Notes: a model not told the origin generated them from the sequence alone. Shown: positions 44,017 through 52,981, counted from the first letter of the stretch. The stretch is 64,000 nucleotides of DNA from an uncultured Phycisphaerales bacterium (GCA_937868095.1 CALMLO010000036.1:1-64000); one strand, 5' to 3'. A program made the numbers and translations.

Positions 44017-44871
44017 ATGTACCGGATAGGGCTTATCTTGCTGTTTTCTTTGTGTGTGCTGTTTCAGGGGGGCTGTCGGGCTCCGCTTCCGCCTATTTCT
44101 GATAAACCGCCTCTTTCATGTCCGGGGAAGGGCTCCATGGAAGAAGTCATCCAGGCCCTTGCGCTGAAGCGGGCCAATCTTCATCCTTTGAAGGCATCGG
44201 CCCGCTGTTATCTGGAGTGGGTTAATCCTGACGGCTCTTCCCAAAAAGAGAGTTTTGATGCTCAGTTTCGATATGTCCCGCCGGATTGCCTGTTTATTCG
44301 GGGGGATAAGTTTGGAGAAATCCGCTTCGGCACCAATGAAGAGGCCTTTTGGATGATGGTCAAGCCCGAGATTGATACCTATTGGTGGGGCAAACGCCAG
44401 GCCGCCGAGCAGTGCAAAGAAAAACTTCAGTTTAATCCGTGGAATGTCATCGAGGCCCTCGGTGTGGTGGAGGTGGATTCGAGTTGGGTTTTGAACTGGC
44501 ACAATGGATATGATGTTTTGACTTTGACGAATCCGGAAGGGGTGATCGTAAAGAAAATCTGGATAAGGGCTTGCGATTATCAAGTGGTTTCCATCGAGTC
44601 AGCCGACCCGGAGGGGGGGTACCTCGTCCAGTTGAATATGGATCATTATGTGCCTACGGAGCAGGGGTTTTCCGTTCCGAGTGTGATTGAGGCCCGGCAT
44701 TTGTCGCAAGGCCGGATGGATGCCCTGCTGCGGCTGGAATTGCGGGGGGTTGGGCTTTTTGAGTCCCCTCCGGACCGTCTCCATCGCCTTTTTTTGCGTC
44801 CGTCGGAGGAGAATTATCGGACGGTTTATCGGCTCAGTCCTACCTGCGATTTTGTCCTTGTCGGGCGGTAA
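44017..44871 (+). CDS. Lipoprotein of unknown function
   Basis: A 284-residue predicted lipoprotein: leader YRIGLILLFSLCVLFQGGC ends in a lipobox QGGC. The mature protein is beta-rich, with many short strands (FDAQFRYVPPDCLFIRGDKF, VDSSWVLNWHNGYDVLTL), in a pattern like LolA/DUF4292-type lipoproteins. It is the last gene of the 41603-44871 unit. The function is not established; location in the outer membrane or periplasm is inferred from the leader. Confidence 0.7.
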   Translation: MYRIGLILLFSLCVLFQGGCRAPLPPISDKPPLSCPGKGSMEEVIQALALKRANLHPLKASARCYLEWVNPDGSSQKESFDAQFRYVPPDCLFIRGDKFGEIRFGTNEEAFWMMVKPEIDTYWWGKRQAAEQCKEKLQFNPWNVIEALGVVEVDSSWVLNWHNGYDVLTLTNPEGVIVKKIWIRACDYQVVSIESADPEGGYLVQLNMDHYVPTEQGFSVPSVIEARHLSQGRMDALLRLELRGVGLFESPPDRLHRLFLRPSEENYRTVYRLSPTCDFVLVGR

Positions 44872-44913
44872 TTCAGCCAGGGATTTTTCCAAAACTCTTT
44901 TGAAAACAGGATG

Positions 44914-44954
44914 TTGCGCGAATTTGTCTTTATTTATGCGCGATATTGCCTTGT
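44914..44954 (+). promoter_or_regulatory. 41-bp element shared with the next module-A gene
   Basis: Begins TTGCGCGAA and ends ATTGCCTTGT, with GCGC in between. A same-length copy at 46126-46166 shares both ends and about two thirds of the middle. Both copies lie about 100-140 bp before genes for exported proteins with the same N-terminal module. The function (operator, promoter or duplicated leader) is an inference. Confidence 0.5.
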
Positions 44955-45061
44955 CATGCCAGACCCCTTTTTTGGATAATTCAAAATGTGCAGGAGTGTG
45001 ATGTGTGTGAGGAGCAGTGTGTAAGGTATTTTTTTAACAACTCTTTGGAAAGGAGCGAGGA

Positions 45062-45949
45062 ATGATGAAAAAAGTATTGTTGTTTTTATTGGCTGCAGGT
45101 CTTGTTCTCAGCAATGTCAGCCCCGCCGTCGTTCTCAATGATACCTTTGCTGATGGCGACCGCACCAATACGGCTCTGCCGACGGACTCGGCGGTTTATT
45201 TTTCTCACCCTGATTATTTGACGGTGTCTCCGGGTTCGCTGGCGGTGAATCAGGTCGGTATCGGCGGCAGTTCAAAAATGTGGACGTATTTTGCTCCGAA
45301 TGGCTCGCCTGTTTCGCTGAATGTGGGTCATCAGCTTATCGCCACGATTGATTTTACCCCGCGGGTTGCGATGTCGGGCGATAATACGAGCAAAAATTTC
45401 CGATTTGGGCTCTTTTATGATCCTACCAACGATCAGGTTTTAGCTGATAGGAACAAGGACAGCGGAGGAGACGATAACCCGTGGATAGACTCAACGGGCT
45501 ATGCAGTGCAATTCAGTCTCAGCACGACGGATACGGCGGGTGCGATTGCTATCGGCAAACGAACCAGCACAACGAATACGAGTCTGTTGGGCAGCACCGG
45601 TGCCTATAGCTGGGGCGGCAGTTCCGGCAAGGCGGCCAATTTGGCCCTGGACACCCTTTACACAATGACGCTGGTGCTTGATTATCAGGCGGCTGACCTG
45701 ATGGTGGTTACGTTTACGTTTTCTGAAGGCGATAACGTAATTGCCACCAATTCGCTGGTGGATAACGGCCTTGGCGACAAGCCGATTTATACGCAGTTTG
45801 ATCAGTTGTTCTTCCGAATGTCCGGGAATGTGGGAACAGCGGATGTTCTGGACTACTCCCGATTTATGATTGAGCATGCGGTTCCTGAGCCGGCAACGAT
45901 GGTGCTGCTGGGGCTGGGCGGCCTTCTGACGACCTTGCGCAGACGCTGA
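45062..45949 (+). CDS. PEP-CTERM exported protein with module A
   Basis: A 295-residue exported protein. A signal peptide (KKVLLFLLAAGLVLSNVSPA) is followed by a beta-rich domain called module A here (DTFADGDRTNTALPTDSAV, FAPNGSPVSLNVGHQLIATI, FRFGLFYDPTND) and a C-terminal VPEPATMVLLGLGG with a basic end, the PEP-CTERM sorting tail recognised by exosortases in known systems. Module A recurs in the next gene. The carbohydrate-binding role is only a guess. ATG 45062 or 45065 follows GGAAAGGAGCGAGG. Confidence 0.8.
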   Translation: MMKKVLLFLLAAGLVLSNVSPAVVLNDTFADGDRTNTALPTDSAVYFSHPDYLTVSPGSLAVNQVGIGGSSKMWTYFAPNGSPVSLNVGHQLIATIDFTPRVAMSGDNTSKNFRFGLFYDPTNDQVLADRNKDSGGDDNPWIDSTGYAVQFSLSTTDTAGAIAIGKRTSTTNTSLLGSTGAYSWGGSSGKAANLALDTLYTMTLVLDYQAADLMVVTFTFSEGDNVIATNSLVDNGLGDKPIYTQFDQLFFRMSGNVGTADVLDYSRFMIEHAVPEPATMVLLGLGGLLTTLRRR

Positions 45950-45993
45950 GAAGAAACGTTCTTTTTGAGTCAATGAATGTATAATGTATAGGG

Positions 45994-46034
45994 AAAACCG
46001 GCCCAGACCCCGGCGGGTAAGGGCCGGTTTTTTT
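45994..46034 (+). terminator. Rho-independent terminator after the PEP-CTERM gene
   Basis: AAAACCGGCCC (45994-46004) pairs with GGGCCGGTTTT (46021-46031), followed by T residues. A strong stem and typical intrinsic terminator. Confidence 0.88.
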
Positions 46035-46125
46035 GAAAAGTGAAGAGGGAGCGATTTATCGAGGAGGCGGCAAAAGGGGATTTTTCATACAGATAAGTTG
46101 TTTGTGGAGGTTTTCAATCGTGTTT

Positions 46126-46166
46126 TTGCGCGAAATGGGTCTTCTTTTGGCGCAAGATTGCCTTGT
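46126..46166 (+). promoter_or_regulatory. Second copy of the 41-bp shared element
   Basis: The partner of 44914-44954, with TTGCGCGAA at the start and ATTGCCTTGT at the end at identical spacing. It lies upstream of the module A/DNRLRE gene, in the 356-bp gene-free gap 45950-46305 that also holds a terminator and a 16-bp tandem repeat. Confidence 0.5.
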
Positions 46167-46224
46167 TTTCAACGTCCGTTTTTCCGAAGATATACTTGCT
46201 TAAAGTCTTTATCAATTCAATCGT

Positions 46225-46256
46225 CCATGTGCAGTGAGTGCCATGTGCAGTGAGTG
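46225..46256. repeat. 16-bp tandem duplication
   Basis: CCATGTGCAGTGAGTG occurs twice in succession (46225-46240 and 46241-46256), between the shared 41-bp element and the ribosome-binding site of the 46306 gene. Probably a slippage product. Confidence 0.8.
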
Positions 46257-46305
46257 CGGATCCGCGGAGCTTGCCCTGCGGATGAAAAAAACAAGGAGTC
46301 ATAAG

Positions 46306-48519
46306 ATGAGGAGATGCAAAATGACAAGGACATTTCAGTACACCTTTTTGTCTGCATTTCTGGCGATGAGTGCCTTTTGTTCTGCGGAGGTGCTGCTGGA
46401 TGATACCTTTGCAGACGGCAGCCGCACGGAAACCAATCTGCCGACAGAGTCGGCTGTCTGGGTTTCGCATCCGACAAGTGTTACGACGGCAGCCGGTTCG
46501 CTGGCTTATACCCAAAGCACCGGCAGCCAGAAGTTGTGGACCTACTTTACCCCGAATGGTTCACCTGTTTCGCTGGGCGTCGGTGAGCAGCTGATTGCGA
46601 CGATTGTGTTTACGCCGCGCGGGGCTTTGTACAACACTACATCCAAAAATTTCCGCTTTGGGCTGTTTTATGATCCGACTGATGCTCAGTTTTGCCAGGA
46701 CAGCAACACGGACAGCGGCAACGGACAATGGATAGACGCGACGGGCTATGCGGTTCACTTTCCGCTGAGTTCCGGCCCGACCGGTGCAAACGCGTCTCTC
46801 GGCAAACGAGTCCCCAATTTAACGGACAGTCTGCTGGGCAGCGGTACGGCCTATCCGAATATGAGCAGCGGCGGCAACTCGATTGTTGCCTCGCTGGATA
46901 CGGCCTATACCCTCACGCTGGCGCTGAAGCGGACCTCGGAGAGCGCGATGGAGGTTACTTTCTCCATTGCGGATGGCGGCGGGGTGCTCTCCACCCATTC
47001 GATTACGGATGATGCGGGAATCTACACGAAGTTTGACCAGTTGTTCTTCCGTTTCTCCAAGGCGGAAGGGACGGCGGATGTCATCGACTTCCATTCTTTT
47101 AAGGTGGAGTACATTCCTGCCATCCCGGTGGGTCAGTGCGAAAATATCGGCACGCTGGTTTCCGCTTATGCGGTTCAAAGCTGCCGGACGGAACTGTTTG
47201 ACGGAACCAACCCTCGTGTCAATGACAATCGTCACGACGCCAGCAAACTCAGCGTTCGCGGGGATTCGAAGGCCTCGAAATCCTGGATTAAATTTGATCT
47301 TCGCAATCTTGGGATTACTGACCCGAACAATCTCCGCTCGGCCACACTGAGGATTACCCTGCATGAAGGCAAAACCGGTACCTGTTCACTGTCGTATGTC
47401 AAAGACATCTGCCGGGATAACATCAATTGGGCCGAGAGAGATTTGACGTGGAACAATGCTCCCGGCAATATTCCCAGCGACGACGGCATCAATCCGAGAG
47501 ATACTGCCTTTGCCGTCGCTGATCTTCAGAAGAATCTTGACCCGGCGAAGGCCGCCTTTCTTGCCACTGTTGACTATTCGGCCGGCGGTGTGGCGGGGCA
47601 GCAATTCTTTTTCGATGTGCTGCCGGCCCTTCGGAGCGATACCGATGGGATTGTGCAGTTTGTTCTGCATAATGCCAGCGGCTTGACCAATTTTGCCACG
47701 CACGACCACGCCAGCGGCGAAGCATATTGGCCCAAATTGGAGATTCTGATTCCCCCTGCCGGAGCGGATAATCCCTATCCTTGTCCCGGCCAGAAGGTGA
47801 ACTCGAACCTGGTCGGCTTGTCCTGGACCAATCCGGATCCCAATGACGGTGTCAGTCCCATTATCTGTACCGTTTATCTTGGAACGGAGCCGAATCGGCT
47901 GCAAATGGACCACGTGACTCTGGGACCGGATGAGCATTCGGTGTTAATCAATACGGACAATTTCCGCAACTTTGGAAACCTGGTCAACCATCAGGTGTAT
48001 TGGTGGGTGGTGGATTGTGAAGACCCCAGCCGCGACAACCCGCTGATTGAGGGGTTGATGTGGAGTTTCTTCGTACAGGATAATGAAGCCCCCATCGTGA
48101 ATGCCGGTTTCGAGCAGGTCATCTGGCTGACAGAGACTGATACGGTCCAGCTGGAGGGCACCGCCGAAGACGACGGTCAGCCGGAAGAGCCGGGAACCCT
48201 CACTTACACCTGGGCGAGAACCGCCGGACCGGAAACGGCTGTTCTCAGCAATCCTAATCAGCTGTCGACAACGGTAACGTTTGCGGAGCGGGGCGATTAT
48301 ACCTTTACGCTGACCGCCGATGACGGGGAATTGAAAACCTCCGCCAGTGTTCGTGTGGTTGTCGGAGACAATGCCTGCGATGCCTCGCATTTGAGCACAG
48401 GGAAACCCTATGATGCCGGCGATGTCAACCATGACTGCATCGTCAATCTGGAAGATTTTGCCATTCTGTTTGGAAACAACTGGCTGGATTGCACGAATAC
48501 CCTGGCCAAGTGTGAGTAA
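46306..48519 (+). CDS. Exported module A/DNRLRE/PKD protein with dockerin-like tail
   Basis: A 737-residue exported protein. A signal peptide (TFLSAFLAMSAFCSA type) is followed by module A, nearly as in the 45062 protein (DTFADGSRTETNLPTESAV, YFTPNGSPVSLGVG). Next comes a DNRLRE/CBM96-like domain (KLSVRGDSKASKSWIKFDL, WAERDLTWNNAPG), an Fn3-like region, and a PKD/K319L-like domain (DGQPEEPGTLTYTWARTAG). The C-terminus DAGDVNHDCIVNLEDFAILF with flanking Cys is a single dockerin-like loop. AAGGAG at 46293-46298 supports ATG 46306; ATG 46321 is an alternative. No active-site signature is seen. Confidence 0.8.
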   Translation: MRRCKMTRTFQYTFLSAFLAMSAFCSAEVLLDDTFADGSRTETNLPTESAVWVSHPTSVTTAAGSLAYTQSTGSQKLWTYFTPNGSPVSLGVGEQLIATIVFTPRGALYNTTSKNFRFGLFYDPTDAQFCQDSNTDSGNGQWIDATGYAVHFPLSSGPTGANASLGKRVPNLTDSLLGSGTAYPNMSSGGNSIVASLDTAYTLTLALKRTSESAMEVTFSIADGGGVLSTHSITDDAGIYTKFDQLFFRFSKAEGTADVIDFHSFKVEYIPAIPVGQCENIGTLVSAYAVQSCRTELFDGTNPRVNDNRHDASKLSVRGDSKASKSWIKFDLRNLGITDPNNLRSATLRITLHEGKTGTCSLSYVKDICRDNINWAERDLTWNNAPGNIPSDDGINPRDTAFAVADLQKNLDPAKAAFLATVDYSAGGVAGQQFFFDVLPALRSDTDGIVQFVLHNASGLTNFATHDHASGEAYWPKLEILIPPAGADNPYPCPGQKVNSNLVGLSWTNPDPNDGVSPIICTVYLGTEPNRLQMDHVTLGPDEHSVLINTDNFRNFGNLVNHQVYWWVVDCEDPSRDNPLIEGLMWSFFVQDNEAPIVNAGFEQVIWLTETDTVQLEGTAEDDGQPEEPGTLTYTWARTAGPETAVLSNPNQLSTTVTFAERGDYTFTLTADDGELKTSASVRVVVGDNACDASHLSTGKPYDAGDVNHDCIVNLEDFAILFGNNWLDCTNTLAKCE

Positions 48520-48569
48520 GCGGAGCGGTTCGGATTATATTCCTTGCAGATTCGATGAGGAGAACAAAA

Positions 48570-49967
48570 ATGAAAAAAACGATATTTGCGATTATCCTGT
48601 GCATGCTTGGCAGCGTGGTATTCGCTTATGATGTCCTGGTTCCGGCCAATGTGAGCTGCCGTACGGATAAAACTGCGCCGGATACTAACAAACATGACAG
48701 CAGCAAACTCAGCATCCGCTCGGATAACAACGCGGCAAAGTCCTGGATTAAGTTTGACCAGCTTAACGCCTTGGAGAATCGCCAGGATGTGCGCAAAGTG
48801 CTTTTGAGACTGACGCTGTATGAAAGCAGAGCCGGCAGCAACTACTTTGACGTCTCGGCGGTCAATGATGATTACCGTCAAAACATCGGCTGGGCGGAGC
48901 GGGAGATTACGTGGAATAATGCTCCTGCTAATGATACCGCCAGCAATACGGGTTTGCTGGCCAATGCGGCCTCGCTGGTGGGGAGGGTGACTTTCACCGA
49001 TGGGGTCGAAGGCCAGCAGTTCTTTGTGGATGTGACGGATGCCTTCAAGGCCGACACCGACGGCATCCTGCAGTTTGTCCTGCACAATTCCAGTGCGCTG
49101 ATTCAGATTTGCACGCACGATCAGAGCGGCACGATGCTTGGCGGCACCATCATCGGGCCGGAGGCGGCGCATCCAACCTTGATTGTGAGTTATCCGCCGC
49201 TGGGGGCTGATTGGCCGGTGCCGGAGGTCGGCGAGACCGTGAAAACAAGTCTGGCATCCCTGTCGTGGACCAATCCGGAACCCAATGACCTTAGCCCCGT
49301 CACCTGTACCGTTTATCTTGGAACCGACCCGAACCGGCTGAATATGGATAAGTTTTCGCCGACGGAGGCCGGTGTGACAACCGCTTCCATTAATGAAACC
49401 AATTTCCCCAAGTCGTATGATGAAGTCAACGGCCGGCTCTACGATAACACCAAATATTACTGGTATGTGGATTGCTGCATCGGGGAGACGACTATTCCCG
49501 GCGAACAATGGTACTTTTTCACCTATGATAATGAACCGCCTGTTGTTAATGTCGGCGAGGAGCAGGCCATCTGGCTGACGGATCCCAATACGGTTAATCT
49601 GGTCGGCGATGTCAAAGATGACGGGCTGCCGTCGGATCCGGGAACGGTAACAGTTAAATGGACACTCACCGAAGGTCCCGCCACGGCTGTTATCGGCACC
49701 CCCGACCAGCTGACGACCACGGTAACGTTTACTGAACGGGGAGATTACACGTTTACATTAACCGCCGATGATGGAGAACTGAAGGCCAGCGCGTCGGTTC
49801 GGGTGGTTGTGGGGACGAATTCCTGCGATGCTTCCCATCTGCAGAGCGGCGAACCGTACAATCCGGCGGATGTCAACGAAGACTGTGTGGTGAATTTGGA
49901 CGATTTGCAGATACTGCTGGTTGATGATTGGCTCAACTGCACAGATAATCTTACAGACTGTCTCTAA
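48570..49967 (+). CDS. Exported DNRLRE/PKD protein with dockerin-like tail
   Basis: A 465-residue paralog of the preceding protein without module A. After a signal peptide (KKTIFAIILCMLGSVVFA) come the DNRLRE domain (KLSIRSDNNAAKSWIKFDQL, WAEREITWNNAP), the Fn3-like part (SLSWTNPEPNDLSPVTCTVY), the PKD/K319L-like domain and NPADVNEDCVVNLDDLQILL with Cys on both sides at the tail. The same phrases recur at the same spacing as in the previous gene, so the pair is a duplication. GAGGAG precedes ATG 48570. The function is unknown; adhesion or carbohydrate binding is suggested by the domains. Confidence 0.82.
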   Translation: MKKTIFAIILCMLGSVVFAYDVLVPANVSCRTDKTAPDTNKHDSSKLSIRSDNNAAKSWIKFDQLNALENRQDVRKVLLRLTLYESRAGSNYFDVSAVNDDYRQNIGWAEREITWNNAPANDTASNTGLLANAASLVGRVTFTDGVEGQQFFVDVTDAFKADTDGILQFVLHNSSALIQICTHDQSGTMLGGTIIGPEAAHPTLIVSYPPLGADWPVPEVGETVKTSLASLSWTNPEPNDLSPVTCTVYLGTDPNRLNMDKFSPTEAGVTTASINETNFPKSYDEVNGRLYDNTKYYWYVDCCIGETTIPGEQWYFFTYDNEPPVVNVGEEQAIWLTDPNTVNLVGDVKDDGLPSDPGTVTVKWTLTEGPATAVIGTPDQLTTTVTFTERGDYTFTLTADDGELKASASVRVVVGTNSCDASHLQSGEPYNPADVNEDCVVNLDDLQILLVDDWLNCTDNLTDCL

Positions 49968-50007
49968 AAGTTTGTGAAATTTGCTTTTGATTGTGAGGCC
50001 CAAACAG

Positions 50008-50037
50008 GCCCGCATGGGAGTCCATGCGGGCTTTTTT
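50008..50037 (+). terminator. Rho-independent terminator after the DNRLRE cluster
   Basis: GCCCGCATGG (50008-50017) pairs with CCATGCGGGC (50022-50031), followed by a T6 run. It ends the 46306-49967 unit. Confidence 0.92.
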
Positions 50038-50039
50038 AT

Positions 50040-50067
50040 TTGGATTCCCTGCCGTATCTGGTAGAAT
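50040..50067 (+). promoter_or_regulatory. Candidate promoter for the homocysteine methyltransferase-like gene
   Basis: TTGGAT at 50040-50045 and TAGAAT at 50062-50067 are 16 bases apart, immediately after the terminator. Weak -35. Confidence 0.4.
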
Positions 50068-50104
50068 GCATCTATCGACAGGAACAAAGCCGAAACAGCA
50101 TGGA

Positions 50105-51010
50105 TTGAGGAGACAAGCCATTCGAACGACATTATCACAGCGATTGAAGGAGGGTGTTTTTTTCCTCGATGGGGCGATGGGCACCCAGTTGTTTGCCCGG
50201 GGCATCCAGCCGGGGCAGTGCGTCGAGCGGCTCAATGCTGAGCGTGCCGAGCTGGTTGCCGAGGTTCATCGGGACTATCTGAACGCGGGGGTGGATGCTG
50301 TTCTGACGAATACGTTCGGCGGCAATTCCATCTCGCTTGGCCGGCATCGGCTTGCCGACAAAACAGAACATCTGAATCGGGCGGCAGCAGAACTGGCGCG
50401 TCGGGAGGCCGGAGAAGACCGCTGGGTGCTTGGGGATATAGGACCCTGCGGCGATTTTCTTGAACCGCTGGGCATGCTCCAAAAGGCAGACTTGAAAAAT
50501 GGTTTTTGCCGTCAGGTGCGGGGGCTTCTGGAGGGCGGCGTCGATGGTCTTTTGATTGAAACGATGACGGCGCTGGAGGAAATTGAAACCGCTGTAGAAG
50601 CGATTCAGGAACTTACGGATTTGCCGATACTGGTTTCGCTGGCGTTTGATCCGGCCGGCCAGGGCTTTCGAACGATGATGGGGGTTTCTCCCGCTCGGGC
50701 TGTTGAGCGGCTGGTCAGCCGCGGCATTACAGCCCTTGGATTCAACTGCGGCACACTCGATATGCCCGATTATGTCTGGCTGGCGCGGGAGTTGGCCGAT
50801 AGGTTGACGAGCAAGGGGGTGCTCCTGCTGGCAGAACCCAACGCCGGCAGGCCGCGGCTCGAAGGCAGCAGCGCTGTGTACGACCTTTCCCCGGAGGATT
50901 TTGCCGAGGGACTGGAGCAGATTTATCGCGCCGGGGCTGTGATTCTGGGCGGCTGCTGCGGCACCACCCCCCGGCATCTGGCCGCCGCCGTCAAACGGCT
51001 GCGGGGATAA
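50105..51010 (+). CDS. Homocysteine S-methyltransferase-domain protein
   Basis: A protein of the homocysteine S-methyltransferase superfamily (zinc-dependent methyl transfer to homocysteine or related thiols). FLDGAMGTQLFARGI is the N-terminal motif; TNTFGGNSISL, LLIETMTALEEI, GFNCGT and GGCCGTTPRHL near the C-terminus contain the zinc cysteines. There is no ATG or GTG start at a sensible place. TTG 50105 lacks a Shine-Dalgarno sequence, while an ATT at 50120 is seven bases after GAGGAG. The gene is flanked by a terminator and convergent kdtA. The methyl donor is unknown. Confidence 0.87.
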   Translation: MRRQAIRTTLSQRLKEGVFFLDGAMGTQLFARGIQPGQCVERLNAERAELVAEVHRDYLNAGVDAVLTNTFGGNSISLGRHRLADKTEHLNRAAAELARREAGEDRWVLGDIGPCGDFLEPLGMLQKADLKNGFCRQVRGLLEGGVDGLLIETMTALEEIETAVEAIQELTDLPILVSLAFDPAGQGFRTMMGVSPARAVERLVSRGITALGFNCGTLDMPDYVWLARELADRLTSKGVLLLAEPNAGRPRLEGSSAVYDLSPEDFAEGLEQIYRAGAVILGGCCGTTPRHLAAAVKRLRG

Positions 51011-51022
51011 GGCCTCCCGGCC

Positions 51023-52336
51023 CTACTTTGCCGGCTCTTCCTGCCGGGAATGGGCAAGCACTTCGCGAACGGCTTCAATGGTTTTTTGCGTAGCCCCTTT
51101 GTTGCGGAGGATGATGCGGCGTCCGTTTTCGGCAATTTGACGGGCAAAGCCGCTCTCGAGGAGGCAGGTGCGGGTCATTTCAAACAGCTGCTCTTTATCG
51201 GCAACTTCGATGGCCCCTTGGCCGGCCAGCAATTCCTGAACTGTCTGCTTGAAATTGAAGGTGTACGGGCCGAAGAGGGTGCATTTGCCCAGCGCCGCCG
51301 GCTCCATCATATCCGAGCCGCCCAGCGGAGTGAGCGTGCGTCCGACGAAAACAACAGATGCCAGCGCATAAAACTTGTTCAGGTCGCCCATGGTGTCGCC
51401 GAGGATTATCTCCGGTTTTGCGTCGGCGGTTGTGTTTTGCTCTTTCAGCCGGCTGTACCGCACCCACGAAAAGGGCGATTGTTCAATCAGGGCGGCTGCC
51501 TCGTCAAACCGCTCAGGCTTGCGGGGAATGACGGCCAGCCGAAGGTCCTTCAGCGGCGGTTCTTTTTTGAGCCGGCTGAAGACTTCCAGCACGATTTGCT
51601 CTTCTTGCGGGCCGGTTCCGCCTGCAACCCACAGCGGCTCGCTCTCCAGATGAATCTGCTCGGCCAGTCTTTGCACGGCCGGGCTGTCCGCTTCCGTGCG
51701 GGCCGTGTCGTATTTGAGCGAGCTGACAACCCGCACACGCTGCGCAGGACAGCCCAGTTCCATAAACCGCTTCGCATATTCTTCCGTCTGGGCCAGCACC
51801 AGAGCCAGCCGGCTGAACATCGGCTGAACCAGCCGGCGGATTTTGCGATAGCGGGGGAAACTTTTGTCGCTCAGCCGGCCGTTGACAACAATCACCGGAA
51901 TATTTCGCTGGAAGGCAAAGCGGGCAAGATTGGGCCAGACCTCCAGTTCCATCAGCAGAATGGCATCCGGGCGAATCTGCTCGAAAGCGCGGCTCATGCT
52001 CCAGGAAAAATCAAAGGGAAAGTAAGAAACCGTCAGGGTTTGTTCATAAAGAGAGCGGGCACGCTCCAGCCCTGTATCGGTGGTGGAGGTAAGTACAATT
52101 TCATATTCCGGCATCTGCCGGCGCAGTTCGTCGATGAGTGTTCGGGCGGCATTGACCTCCCCGACACTGACGGCGTGAAGCCACAGGCACGGGCGCTCCG
52201 GGTCTCGTCGGCGAATCTTTCCCAGCCGCTGGCTCCAGCCCGATTTGTATCGGTTTTCCCGAAAAAACCGGTACACAATCTTCGGACTGTACCCGAGCAT
52301 GGCGATGATATAGGCAAAATCAATCAAATATCTCAT
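51023..52336 (-). CDS. kdtA: 3-deoxy-D-manno-octulosonic acid (Kdo) transferase
   Basis: A GT30-type transferase that adds Kdo from CMP-Kdo to lipid A, implying an outer membrane with lipopolysaccharide. The family motifs are seen: LWLHAVSVGEVNAARTLI, LTSTTDTGLERA, FPFDFSWSMSRAFEQIRPD, LLMELEVWPNLARFA, GRLSDKSFPRYRKI and VFVGRTLTPLGGSDMMEPAALG. It has 437 residues. It is convergent with the homocysteine methyltransferase gene. No other lipid A genes are present in the window. Confidence 0.93.
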   Translation of the reverse strand: MRYLIDFAYIIAMLGYSPKIVYRFFRENRYKSGWSQRLGKIRRRDPERPCLWLHAVSVGEVNAARTLIDELRRQMPEYEIVLTSTTDTGLERARSLYEQTLTVSYFPFDFSWSMSRAFEQIRPDAILLMELEVWPNLARFAFQRNIPVIVVNGRLSDKSFPRYRKIRRLVQPMFSRLALVLAQTEEYAKRFMELGCPAQRVRVVSSLKYDTARTEADSPAVQRLAEQIHLESEPLWVAGGTGPQEEQIVLEVFSRLKKEPPLKDLRLAVIPRKPERFDEAAALIEQSPFSWVRYSRLKEQNTTADAKPEIILGDTMGDLNKFYALASVVFVGRTLTPLGGSDMMEPAALGKCTLFGPYTFNFKQTVQELLAGQGAIEVADKEQLFEMTRTCLLESGFARQIAENGRRIILRNKGATQKTIEAVREVLAHSRQEEPAK

Positions 52337-52489
52337 ATTTTCCGCTGATTTCAGAAAGTTTCATCATAGCCGAACGGCCGGTGCTGTCAACGCTTCGCCT
52401 TTTCCCATTCGTGCGGAAAATAGCGGGACAAAAAGAGTCCGCAATTCTTGCTTGGGCTTCGATGCTTCGAAAGCGGCCGCATTCTTTTC

Positions 52490-52518
52490 TTGACTTGCAC
52501 GCGCCGTTTGCGTATTTT
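52490..52518 (+). promoter_or_regulatory. Promoter for tRNA-Arg
   Basis: TTGACT at 52490-52495 and TATTTT at 52513-52518 are 17 bases apart, 17 bp before the tRNA 5' end. Confidence 0.6.
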
Positions 52519-52535
52519 GGATGGGAGAAAGATGT

Positions 52536-52608
<73 letters not shown>

Positions 52609-52981
52609 GTTCATAAGTCCTGCTCTTGCAATTCGTTAAGAACATGATGCCTAATTTCTTTCCCATCATAGAGCTGCTGGTTCTGTCGGCTCGGCTGTAA
52701 AAGGGGAAAAACACCTCTTTGCCGCCTGCACGTCGTCCGATGTTTTAGGGAACCGCCGAAATTCATTTTTGCTGGAAGCGGCTGCAATCGCCGCGTCCGG
52801 CGTTGGACTTGAAAAATTGTCCTGTGCATAAGTTGTTTTTGGGCAAGAGGTTATGCGGTTTTTGGCTTGTCAGGAAGATAGAAAATTTAAAAAATTTGTC
52901 CAAATTATCACGCCAACATACCGTTGTAAGGAGAAGACAGCAGGCAGAGCGGTTTTTTCTGCTTTATTTGGGACGAAGAGG
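52609..52981. other. 373-bp gap between tRNA-Arg and the sigma factor gene
   Basis: No gene is supported in this stretch. The frames are short and none looks protein-like, apart from a low-quality extension upstream of the sigma factor start. Toward the 3' end is an AT-rich block (AATTTAAAAAATTTGTCCAAATT region, about 52885-52907) that could hold a promoter for the ECF gene, but no convincing -35/-10 pair was found. There is no terminator T run right after the tRNA. Confidence 0.5.

Noticed and set aside
50024-50104. Upstream extension of the homocysteine methyltransferase-like gene to ATG 50024
   Set aside because: The ATG lies in the 3' arm of the terminator hairpin and the extension is not protein-like for this family.
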